DNA of 64,000 nucleotides from JBBRWO01 sp964388455. GTDB lineage: Bacteria; Actinomycetota; Coriobacteriia; Anaerosomatales; JAAXUF01. Shown here piece by piece: positions 43,713 through 51,868 of the stretch (its first letter is position 1; every line of letters begins with the position of its first letter). The translations under genes were made by a program, and so were the position numbers. The stretch covers positions 8,452-72,451 of the forward strand of contig CAYMAN010000011.1 in NCBI GenBank assembly GCA_964388455.1. Reading direction: 5' to 3'. Under the pieces are notes generated by a model. It was not told where the DNA came from, searched no databases, and saw only the letters and a program-made list of their open reading frames with translations.

Positions 43713-44599
43713 CAGGTACACAGCCCGCGTCAAAGCAGAACTGGACCGTCGAGGAGCCTGAGGGCATCAAGCGCGTCGGGCTCTTTACTCGATTTGTTAC
43801 AGCGGCCGCTTACGCCGCCGTGGTTCTCGGCGCAATCGCCTTTGGTCGCTACGCCACGGGCGTGGTGTTCGGCGTCATGGCCGGGGCGGCGGCACTCGAG
43901 TTCTACGCCATGTCACGCCGAGAGGCCCGACTTCCCAACGAACTGTTCGGCGTACTCGCCGCCGGATTCATGCCGATGGCCGCCGCGCTCTGGGGGATGG
44001 CGGGGCTCACCGCGATCATGACCGCGTTGGTGGCGGCGTCATTGGTGTGGCACGTCGTGTTCATTCGCGTTCGCACGGCTGATACCGCGATAACCGTCTT
44101 CGGTGCGCTCTACACGGGATTCCTGATCGCATATCTCGTCCTGATCATTGAGGTGTTCGCTGCGGGAACGATTCTGGCATTCGCGGTCGTCATCAGCGTC
44201 TGGGCCAATGACTCGCTCGCGTATCTGGTGGGTTCGATGATCGGCAGACACAAGATGGCGCCGCGAATCAGTCCCAAGAAGTCATGGGAAGGCTTCCTCG
44301 CCGGCCTCGGAGGCACTCTGATCGTATGGGTTTCTCTGGTCACGTGGATACCGTCGACGCTGCCGTCGCTACCTGACACCGGACTTTCGCTGACATGGGC
44401 CATCTGCACCGGACTCGCCATCGGCGTCACGGTGGTTATCGGAGACCTCGCCGAGTCTCGAATGAAGCGTGAGGCCGGGGTCAAGGATGCCGGTACGATA
44501 TTGCCTGGCCACGGCGGCTTCCTGGACCGCATCGACTCGCTGATCCTGGTGTGTCTCGTGGCGTATTGGATGCTCTGGTGGGGCGGAGCGTTGCGATGA
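43709..44599 (+). CDS. cdsA: Phosphatidate cytidylyltransferase
   Basis: 296 residues with ~7-8 membrane helices. The CDP-diacylglycerol synthase signature (K-R-E-A-G-V-K-D, then PGHGGFLDRIDS) lies near the C-terminus. It makes CDP-diacylglycerol for phospholipids from the phosphatidate that the PlsX pathway supplies. The GTG start overlaps the uppS stop, and the stop overlaps dxr. Confidence 0.94.
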   Translation: MTGTQPASKQNWTVEEPEGIKRVGLFTRFVTAAAYAAVVLGAIAFGRYATGVVFGVMAGAAALEFYAMSRREARLPNELFGVLAAGFMPMAAALWGMAGLTAIMTALVAASLVWHVVFIRVRTADTAITVFGALYTGFLIAYLVLIIEVFAAGTILAFAVVISVWANDSLAYLVGSMIGRHKMAPRISPKKSWEGFLAGLGGTLIVWVSLVTWIPSTLPSLPDTGLSLTWAICTGLAIGVTVVIGDLAESRMKREAGVKDAGTILPGHGGFLDRIDSLILVCLVAYWMLWWGGALR

Positions 44600-45750
44600 G
44601 CGGCAAGCTCCGCGTCGTCATACTCGGTTCGACGGGATCCATCGGGCGACAGGCGCTCGACGTCGCCGCGGCACATGCGGACAGCATCGAGGTTGTCGCT
44701 CTAGCTGCGCACTCAAGTGCTGAACTCCTGGCTGAACAGGCACATAGGTTCGGAGTCACCCAGGTGGCGCTTTCAGACGAGGCCGCTGCCGCGCGAGCAT
44801 CATTGATGTTGCCGGATGCGTACGTTGGGTCCGGCGCCGAGGCAGTCGTGGCGCTGGCCGAGCTAGAGGATGCCGACCTCGTCCTCAACGCCTTGGTCGG
44901 CGCGGCCGGACTTCGCGCAACGATGACAACACTCGCCGCAGATAAGACTCTCGCGCTGGCGAACAAGGAGTCACTTGTTGTCGGCGGCGAGCTGGTGATG
45001 GCCACCGTCAAACCGGGCCAGATGCTCCCGGTCGACTCGGAACACTCGGCGATCTTCCAGTGTCTCGTGGGCGAGGATGATCGCGATGTGAGCAGGATCT
45101 GGCTTACCGCATCGGGCGGTCCGTTCAGAGGCTGGTCGCGTGAGCAGCTGGAGCGCGTAACCGCTGCCGACGCGCTTGCACATCCCACATGGACCATGGG
45201 ACCCAAGATCACCGTCGACTCATCGACGCTGATGAACAAAGGTCTCGAGGCGATCGAGGCCCATCACCTCTTTGGCGTGTCACTCGATGACATCCGCATC
45301 GTCGTTCACCCCCAGAGCTGCATTCACTCCATGGTCGAGTACCGCGACGGGAGCGTTAAGGCGCATCTCGGCGCCACCGATATGCGGATTCCGATCCAGT
45401 ACGCGTTCTCGCATCCGCGCAGGTGGGATTCGCCCACCACGCCTGTGGACTTCGCCCAGCTCGCCCGCCTGGACTTCGCCGAGCCGGATATCGAGACGTT
45501 CAGGTGTCTTGCGATCGCTCTTGATGCCGGTCGTGCGGGTGGAACCGCTCCCGCCGTGATGAATGCGGCCAATGAGATAGCCGTCGCGGCGTTTCTGGCG
45601 GGCGAGGCGCGATTCTTCGACATCGAAGAGACGGTCGCTTCCGCGCTGGCCGCGCATGCGATCGAGCCGCTGCACTCGATTGAACAGGTCGAAGCGGCCG
45701 ACGCGTGGGCTCGCCGGTTCGCACGTCGCGCACTCGGCCTGACTGGGTAG
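44596..45750 (+). CDS. dxr: 1-deoxy-D-xylulose-5-phosphate reductoisomerase
   Basis: 384 residues. It catalyses the first committed step of the MEP pathway, the fosmidomycin target. VVILGSTGSIGRQALDVAA binds NADPH, and LANKESLVVGGELV plus PVDSEHSAIFQCL hold the metal-binding DSE motif. TASGGPFRG and MNKGLEAIEAHHLFG complete the active site. The ATG overlaps the cdsA stop. With uppS and ispG nearby, the window covers the start, an Fe-S step and one end of isoprenoid synthesis. Confidence 0.96.
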   Translation: MSGKLRVVILGSTGSIGRQALDVAAAHADSIEVVALAAHSSAELLAEQAHRFGVTQVALSDEAAAARASLMLPDAYVGSGAEAVVALAELEDADLVLNALVGAAGLRATMTTLAADKTLALANKESLVVGGELVMATVKPGQMLPVDSEHSAIFQCLVGEDDRDVSRIWLTASGGPFRGWSREQLERVTAADALAHPTWTMGPKITVDSSTLMNKGLEAIEAHHLFGVSLDDIRIVVHPQSCIHSMVEYRDGSVKAHLGATDMRIPIQYAFSHPRRWDSPTTPVDFAQLARLDFAEPDIETFRCLAIALDAGRAGGTAPAVMNAANEIAVAAFLAGEARFFDIEETVASALAAHAIEPLHSIEQVEAADAWARRFARRALGLTG

Positions 45751-45856
45751 ACACTCCACACATTCTCCGCACCGGTGTGGCAGATTGTTTGCATCGCACG
45801 TCTATGCACCATGTGCTGATCCCGTCACACACAGTCACGACAGGAGTCGCTCCGAC

Positions 45857-47119
45857 ATGATGGAGACCCTATCTGCGCTCTTTTGGGGAGTTCTGACGTT
45901 CTCGATTCTCGTGATCCTCCACGAGGGAGGGCATTACGCCGTCGCACGTTGGTTTGACGTGAAGGTCCACGAGTTCATGATCGGACTTCCCGGCCCCGCC
46001 ATCCGCTGGCAGGGCAAGAACACCGTTTTCGGCGTAACAGCCATCCCGCTCGGCGGCTATGTCCGCATCGCCGGCATGGAGCCCGGGCCCGAGGATCCGC
46101 GACTCGCGGACGTTCTTGCATGCGCGACACGTAGGCATCGTGTGACCGCATACGAAGTCTCCGAGGAACTCGGCATCGAACTCTCGGAGTCTGAGGCGCT
46201 CCTCGCAACGCTGGCCGATTGGGGCGCACTGCAGGCTTCTTCGGCCGACGAGGACGCCTACGAATCGTTGCACGCCGAGGAGGCCGCGGACGATCCCAGG
46301 ACTCTCCTCGACACCGCTCGCTCCATCACGTATCGCGGTCTGTCGATGTGGAAGCGCATCGCCGTACTGTGCGCCGGAGTCGTAGTGAACCTCGCTTCGG
46401 CTGTGCTGGTATTCGTGCTGGTGCTTTCCCTTTACGGAATCCCGTCACAGACTCTCACCGTCGACAAGGCGAGTCCTGGCGGCGGAGCCGCCGCCGCCGG
46501 TATCAAGGCCGGCGATACCGTCACGGCTGTTGATGGCGAGTCGCTCGACACATGGCAGGAACTGCTGGACACGCTCGGCACGCTTGACCCAGGGCAGACG
46601 GTGAAGGTTGTCGTCGACCGCGCCGGCACCCCCCAGAGCCTCGACGTAACTCTCGGCCGCTCGGAAACGGGTACGGCGCTACTCGGAATCCAGGTCACCA
46701 TCGACAACGTTAGGCTCTCGCCGACGGCGGCGTTGAAGGAATCGTTCGTCTGGATAGGCCTTGTGTTCAAGGCCATTGGCGGCTTCTTCAACCCTGACAC
46801 GTTCCAACAGTCGGTCGGCGGTTCGATGAGCGTCGTGGGAGTCTCGGTTGAGGTCTCGAAGGCGGCGCAGCGCGGTCCGATCGACTACGCGTTCCTCGTT
46901 GCACTGTTGTCCCTCTCCTTGGGCGTGATGAACATCCTGCCCATTCCGCCTCTGGATGGCGGCAAGGTCGCACTCGAGCTCATAGAGGGCGTATCGCGAC
47001 GTCAGATTCCCCGCAAGGTGGCGTACGGAATCTCCTTGGCAGGCGCACTCCTGTTGTTCACGTTCATCGGTTACCTCATGTACGCTGACGTTGTGAAACT
47101 CATGGTCCAAGGCGGCTGA
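45857..47119 (+). CDS. rseP: RseP family site-2 intramembrane metalloprotease with extra cytosolic domain
   Basis: 420 residues. H22-E23-x-x-H26 (LHEGGHY) in the first helix and NILPIPPLDGG (~359-369) form the Zn site. A single PDZ domain occupies ~200-275. Between the first-helix region and the SMWKRIAVLCAG helix (residues ~82-160) lies an insertion containing RVTAYEVSEELGIELSESEALLATLADWGAL, which reads like a small winged-helix or helix-turn-helix fold on the cytosolic side. The ATG at 45857 follows CAGGAGTCG. The protease presumably cuts anti-sigma factors or remnant signal peptides; the substrate is unknown. Confidence 0.88.
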   Translation: MMETLSALFWGVLTFSILVILHEGGHYAVARWFDVKVHEFMIGLPGPAIRWQGKNTVFGVTAIPLGGYVRIAGMEPGPEDPRLADVLACATRRHRVTAYEVSEELGIELSESEALLATLADWGALQASSADEDAYESLHAEEAADDPRTLLDTARSITYRGLSMWKRIAVLCAGVVVNLASAVLVFVLVLSLYGIPSQTLTVDKASPGGGAAAAGIKAGDTVTAVDGESLDTWQELLDTLGTLDPGQTVKVVVDRAGTPQSLDVTLGRSETGTALLGIQVTIDNVRLSPTAALKESFVWIGLVFKAIGGFFNPDTFQQSVGGSMSVVGVSVEVSKAAQRGPIDYAFLVALLSLSLGVMNILPIPPLDGGKVALELIEGVSRRQIPRKVAYGISLAGALLLFTFIGYLMYADVVKLMVQGG

Positions 47120-47146
47120 CGCAGCGACAAGGGGAGTGGTACCAGC

Positions 47147-48211
47147 GTGATCACACGCCGAGAAACACGAGAAGTGTGGGTCGGTTCGGTTGCGATCGGC
47201 GCGGGTCACCCGGTCGCCGTCCAGTCGATGACCAACACCGACACCCGTGATGTGCCGGCGACCCTGGCGCAGATCGACCGGCTGGCGGAGGCTGGCTGCG
47301 AGATCATCCGCGTCGCCATTCCGCGCCTGGATGTTCTCGACGCGTTCACGAAGATATGCGCAGCATCGCCGCTCCCGGTCGTCGCAGACGTGCATTTCGA
47401 CCACCTCGTCGCGATTGGCGCTGCAAAGGGCGGTGCCGCTAAGCTCCGCATCAACCCCGGTAACATCGGCGACATGTCGCGCGTTGACGCGGTGATAGAG
47501 GCCGCGGGGGCTGCCGGCATCCCGATTCGTATCGGCGTCAACGCTGGTTCGTTGGCGCCGCAGTATCGAGATCTCGACTGGTCGCTTCCCGAGAAGCTCG
47601 TTGCGAGCGCGATCGCCTTCTGCGAGCACTTTGAGTCGCGAGGATTCGATAACATCGTGATATCCGCCAAGGCGTCCAGTGTGAACGCCACCGTTGATGC
47701 GTATCGTCGTCTCGCAAACGAAACGGCCCACCCGCTTCATGTGGGCGTGACTGAGGCGGGTACGTCGCTGATCGGCACCGTGAAGTCGAGCGTCGGTCTC
47801 GGCATACTGCTCGGTGAGGGAATAGGGGACACCTTGCGGGTCTCGCTGACGGCCGAGCCGGAGCAAGAGGTGCGTGTCGGGTGGGAAATCCTCTCCGCAC
47901 TGGATATCCGACGTCGCGGCCCGGAACTCGTCAGTTGCCCCACGTGCGGCCGCTGCGAGGTCGATCTGATTCCCATCGCCGAACAGATCGCCGAGCAGCT
48001 GGCGACGCGCAAGACCGCGATCAAGGTCGCGGTGATGGGGTGTGTCGTCAACGGTCCTGGTGAGGCGCGCGAGGCCGACATCGGCGTCGCCGCGGGTAGG
48101 GGACAGGGCGTGATCTTCGTCAAAGGTGAGACGGTCCGAAAAGTCCCCGAGGAACAGATCGTCGAGGCACTGATGGCGGAAATCGACCGTCTCGAGGCCC
48201 AAAACCTCTAG
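47147..48211 (+). CDS. ispG: 4-hydroxy-3-methylbut-2-en-1-yl diphosphate synthase
   Basis: 354-residue MEP-pathway enzyme with a TIM barrel and a C-terminal 4Fe-4S domain. The cluster ligands are C264 and C267 (SCPTCGR) and C299 (MGCVVNGPGEA), with E306 as the fourth ligand as in known IspG. It opens with VQSMTNTDT (PVAVQSMTNTDTRD). The GTG at 47147 follows AAGGGGAGTGG. A strong terminator ends the operon after it. Confidence 0.96.
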   Translation: MITRRETREVWVGSVAIGAGHPVAVQSMTNTDTRDVPATLAQIDRLAEAGCEIIRVAIPRLDVLDAFTKICAASPLPVVADVHFDHLVAIGAAKGGAAKLRINPGNIGDMSRVDAVIEAAGAAGIPIRIGVNAGSLAPQYRDLDWSLPEKLVASAIAFCEHFESRGFDNIVISAKASSVNATVDAYRRLANETAHPLHVGVTEAGTSLIGTVKSSVGLGILLGEGIGDTLRVSLTAEPEQEVRVGWEILSALDIRRRGPELVSCPTCGRCEVDLIPIAEQIAEQLATRKTAIKVAVMGCVVNGPGEAREADIGVAAGRGQGVIFVKGETVRKVPEEQIVEALMAEIDRLEAQNL

Positions 48212-48242
48212 TCGATACTCGCTTTGAAGCCGTCCGCCCCTT

Positions 48243-48282
48243 CAAACACGCCGCTCACCCCTCCGGGTGAGCGGCGTGTTTG
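48243..48282 (+). terminator. Strong terminator after ispG
   Basis: A perfect 18-base-pair inverted repeat (48243-48260 and 48265-48282) with a CTCC loop; the right arm ends in GTTTG. It closes the pyrH-to-ispG run. Confidence 0.8.
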
Positions 48283-48434
48283 CCATTCACCGGGGCATAC
48301 GGTGTCTCCACGTCGCCTGTGCAGCCGTCGGCGGCAGCTTCGTTACGCGATTGCGCCGGCGCCGCCAGAATCAACTCACAAGGCAGTCGCTGCGAGCGCC
48401 GTGCGAGCAGCGTTATGGAAGGTTGGTGTACTGA

Positions 48435-48785
48435 ATGACCAAGATGGGCCTCCATAGTGAGGAGTTCCTCAGTACGATCATGCGTAGGCAGCTCCGTCTA
48501 TCAATGGGAATCGCCTCCGTGTTCGTGCTGATCATCGTTCTCGTTCCATTGCTCAACAAGTTTCTGCCGGATGTCATGAATGCGCCGTTCCTCGGCTTCA
48601 CACTGAGCTGGTTCATCCTTGGATTCGGTATCTTTCCGATCCTCATCGCGCTGGCGATTCTGTTTGTGCGCCGGTCCAACGCGTTTGAGGACGAGGCTAT
48701 CGGGATGGTCGACGCGTCGACACTTCCGGTCGCCGGCTCCGCGGATCACCGCGACACCTCCAACACCCCGACCCCTACTCACTAG
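48435..48785 (+). CDS. DUF485-like small membrane protein
   Basis: 116 residues with two membrane helices (GIASVFVLIIVLVPLLNKFL and TLSWFILGFGIFPILIALAILFV) after a short cytosolic start with RRQLRLSMG. This is the layout of YjcH/DUF485 proteins, which are regularly encoded directly before an acetate-type sodium symporter, as here. It may be an accessory subunit of the symporter. The ribosome site (GGAAGG) is a little distant. The C-terminal 30 residues are Ser/Thr/Pro-rich. Confidence 0.75.
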   Translation: MTKMGLHSEEFLSTIMRRQLRLSMGIASVFVLIIVLVPLLNKFLPDVMNAPFLGFTLSWFILGFGIFPILIALAILFVRRSNAFEDEAIGMVDASTLPVAGSADHRDTSNTPTPTH

Positions 48786-48800
48786 AAAGGAGTTCCACCG

Positions 48801-50663
48801 ATGGCTGGAGTATCAATCATTCCGTTGATGTTCGTGGTCGGAATCGTTCTTGCGACGATCGGACTGGGCATCTACGCGACACGTCTCTCTCGCACCACCA
48901 GCGACTTCTACGTCGCCGGCCGTGGCGTCAATGCGTTCTGGAACTCCTCGGCGATCTCGGGCGAGTACCTCTCCGCGGCATCCTTCATGGGTATCGCCGG
49001 CATGGTCATGAAGTCCGGCTACGACGTGCTGTGGTACGCGGTTGGGTACGCAGCAGGCTATGTGTTCCTGCTGCTGTTCATCGCGGGCCCACTGCGTCGC
49101 TTCGGGGCGTATACGATCCCGGACTTCGCTGAAGGTCGTTTCGACAGCAAGGCGATGCGCAAGCTCGCCGTGGTGTTCGCGCTCACCATCAGCTTCTTCT
49201 ACATGATGCCGCAGATGAAGGGCGCCGGAATCACGCTGGCGCAGCTCCTGGGCTCGCCGTACTGGGTCGGTGTGGTGGTAGTAGGTACCGTCATCACGAT
49301 GAACGTCATCCTCGGCGGCATGAAGGGTGTCACGTTCGTCCAGGCCATGCAGTACTGGGTCAAGATGTTCGCCATCGCGGTACCGATGTTCATCCTCATG
49401 ATGGTGTTCGGTCCGTACAACGCGCAGGTCGCCACGGGCGGTTCGCCGGAGACTACGCCGTTCACGTTGACCGAGAACGCGACGTACAAGTACCCGCAGG
49501 CAGGTGAACTGAAGTTCACCAGCGACGGCACGATCAAGCCGGAGACTGCGGTCGCGGCCAAGCATTTCACCTACAACGCTGACGGCTTCGTCGCGACCAA
49601 GACCAAGATCGAGCTCGCCGCCGGCGAGTCGGTCAGCTACCCCAAGGGTGACAAGATCGTGTTCGCCACGCCGGTCAAGGTGGAACTCGAGGCCGGCATG
49701 ACCGTCCCGAACTTCACCAAGAGCGAGTCCTGGCTGCACCCGTTCGGTCCCTTTACCAGCAAGTATGTTACGGACGCCGAGAGCAAGCAGTGGGTTCCGC
49801 TTCTTTACACCTACTCGCTGGTAGTCGCTCTCCTCTGCGGCACGGCCGGGCTCCCGCACATTCTGGTGCGCTTCTACACCAATCCTGATGGCCGAGAGGC
49901 CAAGAAGACCACGCTTCTCGTCATCGGTCTTCTGTCGCTCTTCTACATCTTCCCGGCCATGTGGGGTGCTATGGGACGCAACCTGATCCCTTCGCTTTAC
50001 GCCAACGGCGGCACCGATCTGGTCACGATCCTGCTGCCGACCAAGCTCGCCAGCCCGCTGTGGGGCCAGATCCTCTCGGGTGTGACATCGGCCGGTGCGT
50101 TCGCCGCCTTCATGACGACCTTCTCGGGTCTGTTGGTCTCGGTGTCGGGCGGCTTCGCTCACGACATCTACGGCCGCATGCTTCGTCCCAACGCCTCGCC
50201 TGAAAGCCGCCTGACCGCGTTCAAGGTCGCAGCACTCTTCGGTGGCGCGCTGGCCATGGGCCTGGGACTGCTCGTCCAGAACTTCGACATCAACATGCTC
50301 GTCGGCTGGGCGTTCGCGATCGGTGCCTCCACCTACTTCCCGCTTCTCCTCATGGGTGCCTGGTGGCGCAAGCTGACCTCGGCCGGTGCCGTAGCGGGAA
50401 TGATCGGTGGCGGCGCGGGTGCGATCGGCTCCGTCGTCTTCACCATGCTCGTTGACAAGGGCTTGGCGACGCCGCTCTCGAACGGCTACGTCAACACGCT
50501 TCTTGCGCAGCCCGCGATCTGGACGGTGCCGCTGGCACTGACGCTCATGGTGTTCGTCTCGCTGGCGACACAGGGCATGGTCCCATCGGATATCCGACTC
50601 AAGATGCTCAAGCTGCACGCTCCGGAGACGCTTGGCCTGAAGGCTGACTACATCAAGGACTAG
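48801..50663 (+). CDS. actP: Sodium:solute symporter, acetate (ActP)-type
   Basis: 620-residue transporter with ~13 membrane helices. The SSS-family start YATRLSRTTSDFYVAGRGV, then SGEYLSAASFMGIAGM, GYAAGYVFLLLF and QAMQYWVKMFAIAVPMF resemble ActP. A hydrophilic stretch at residues ~204-328 (rich in Thr, Lys, Glu; KFTSDG, then NFTKSESWLHPFGP) forms an unusually large outside loop. Acetate is the likely substrate given the DUF485 partner and the acyl-CoA synthetase upstream in the window, but other monocarboxylates are possible. RBS GAAAGGAG. Confidence 0.85.
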   Translation: MAGVSIIPLMFVVGIVLATIGLGIYATRLSRTTSDFYVAGRGVNAFWNSSAISGEYLSAASFMGIAGMVMKSGYDVLWYAVGYAAGYVFLLLFIAGPLRRFGAYTIPDFAEGRFDSKAMRKLAVVFALTISFFYMMPQMKGAGITLAQLLGSPYWVGVVVVGTVITMNVILGGMKGVTFVQAMQYWVKMFAIAVPMFILMMVFGPYNAQVATGGSPETTPFTLTENATYKYPQAGELKFTSDGTIKPETAVAAKHFTYNADGFVATKTKIELAAGESVSYPKGDKIVFATPVKVELEAGMTVPNFTKSESWLHPFGPFTSKYVTDAESKQWVPLLYTYSLVVALLCGTAGLPHILVRFYTNPDGREAKKTTLLVIGLLSLFYIFPAMWGAMGRNLIPSLYANGGTDLVTILLPTKLASPLWGQILSGVTSAGAFAAFMTTFSGLLVSVSGGFAHDIYGRMLRPNASPESRLTAFKVAALFGGALAMGLGLLVQNFDINMLVGWAFAIGASTYFPLLLMGAWWRKLTSAGAVAGMIGGGAGAIGSVVFTMLVDKGLATPLSNGYVNTLLAQPAIWTVPLALTLMVFVSLATQGMVPSDIRLKMLKLHAPETLGLKADYIKD

Positions 50664-50676
50664 GAGGTGGCGCGAC

Positions 50677-51195
50677 ATGTCTACACCGCTCGATAGAACC
50701 GCTGAACTGATGACAGATGCAGACATCACTGAAGTATCGATGTCAGTCAAGAAGATCCTGGTACCAACTGACGGCTCCGCCACCGCCGTTGAGGCGACCA
50801 AGGTTGCGATCTCGATGGCCAAGGTCTTTGGTGCCGAGGTGGTGGCACTCTACGTCAACTTCGGTTCAGTAGAGACGCCAATGGAATACATCGACACCGA
50901 GGCGATGGAGGGCATCAAGCACAGCGCTGCCGGCCTCGACGTTGCCGAGAAGCTCGGCAAGAAGAACGGCGTGAGGGTTTCATGTGTCACGAGTGAGGGA
51001 GCCGTCGGCAACCGCATCGTTGCCGTCTCCAAGGAGGCGGACGTCGACCTGATCATCATGGGTTCCGTCGGTCGCACCGGCTTCAAGCGGCTTGCTCTGG
51101 GCTCAGTGGCCGAATCTGTCATGAAGGAGGTCGACGCGCCAGTGCTCGTCGTCCGCAGCTGCACTACCGAGTTCTGCATGACCCCGCGCGGCTGA
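50677..51195 (+). CDS. Universal stress protein UspA
   Basis: 172 residues. The USP fold begins at VKKILVPTDGSATAVEA (~residue 23) and ends with the ATP-binding pattern GSVGRTGFKRLALGSVAESVMKEVDAPVLVV. The first ~21 residues are extra, but a strong AGGAGGTGG ribosome site precedes the first ATG, so they are translated. It starts 13 bases after the symporter, so it probably regulates or accompanies transport, as seen for other USP-transporter pairs (inference). Confidence 0.9.
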   Translation: MSTPLDRTAELMTDADITEVSMSVKKILVPTDGSATAVEATKVAISMAKVFGAEVVALYVNFGSVETPMEYIDTEAMEGIKHSAAGLDVAEKLGKKNGVRVSCVTSEGAVGNRIVAVSKEADVDLIIMGSVGRTGFKRLALGSVAESVMKEVDAPVLVVRSCTTEFCMTPRG

Positions 51196-51229
51196 CGAGC
51201 CCCCCTCGTAGCTGTTGCGATACTCCTTA

Positions 51230-51261
51230 GGAAGGGCCGGTGCCGGCGCACCGGCCCTTCC
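51230..51261 (+). terminator. Terminator after the symporter-UspA operon
   Basis: GGAAGGGCCGGTGC and GCACCGGCCCTTCC form a perfect 14-base-pair stem with a CGGC loop, 35 bases after the UspA stop. There is no T-tract. Confidence 0.75.
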
Positions 51262-51416
51262 GCATACCGCCGTGGTTTCCGTGTTGCATACTCGGCGCAT
51301 CACGTGCTTCTGGTGACGTCGTTTTCGGCCCCATGCGGGAGTCGGTGCTGGTATCCTGTTCACCGCATCATTACCTGCGGCGTTGTGGGTGCCGCATCTA
51401 CGAGGGGAGAACTGAC

Positions 51417-51809
51417 ATGGCGCAGGAAAAGGTAAGAGTTGCAATCGTCGGCGGAGGGCGCACCGGAACACCGTTGCTCGAGGATCTGCTCAAGCGGCCG
51501 TTCGTCGAGGTCATCGGACTGGCCGACAAGGACCTCGATAGCGCCGGCGCCACATTGGCACGAGCCAACGGCGTGTTCGTCTGCGAGTACGCTGACGTTC
51601 TGGCTGCAAAGGGCGACGAAATCGATGTGATCATCGAGGTCTCGGGGGACGCCTCGGTCAAGGCAGCACTCAAGCAGGCGTTCATCGCGCAGGGAAACCG
51701 CAAAACGGTCATAGTGCACGACATCGTCGCGCGGATGATGCTCTCGATCGTCGGAAACTCAGACACGCTCATCGAGACATACCATCCGGAGGATCTCGGC
51801 GTAGGGTAG
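51417..51809 (+). CDS. Small Rossmann-fold (Gfo/Idh-type) NAD-binding protein
   Basis: 130 residues, essentially only a Rossmann domain: VRVAIVGGGRTGTPLLEDLLK (GxGxxG-like), VIGLADKD (acid at the end of strand 2, NAD preference), DVIIEVSGDASVKAAL and KTVIVHDIVARMML. There is no C-terminal substrate domain, so it is not a complete Gfo/Idh dehydrogenase. It could be a redox sensor or a partner of another protein. The ATG at 51417 follows GAGGGGAGA. The surrounding gaps suggest a single-gene unit between the UspA terminator and proS. Function unknown. Confidence 0.7.
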   Translation: MAQEKVRVAIVGGGRTGTPLLEDLLKRPFVEVIGLADKDLDSAGATLARANGVFVCEYADVLAAKGDEIDVIIEVSGDASVKAALKQAFIAQGNRKTVIVHDIVARMMLSIVGNSDTLIETYHPEDLGVG

Positions 51810-51868
51810 TCTGATCGGCGTTAGCAAACGTTCTGAATCGTTGTCCATATCACAAGGAAGAGGCTTCC

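Noticed and set aside
46679..48202. Minus-strand open frame of 507 codons opposite rseP/ispG
   Set aside because: No motif and it covers two well-supported genes.
48283..48434. tRNA or small RNA gene between ispG and the DUF485 gene
   Set aside because: No cloverleaf or B-box-like sequence and no promoter-terminator pair; only the ispG terminator is clear.
48813..50822. Minus-strand open frame of 669 codons opposite the symporter
   Set aside because: Arg/His/Asp-rich shadow of a high-GC membrane protein gene, with no domain signal.
51810..51868. T-box leader for proS
   Set aside because: The gap is only 59 bases, with no T-box core sequence or terminator.
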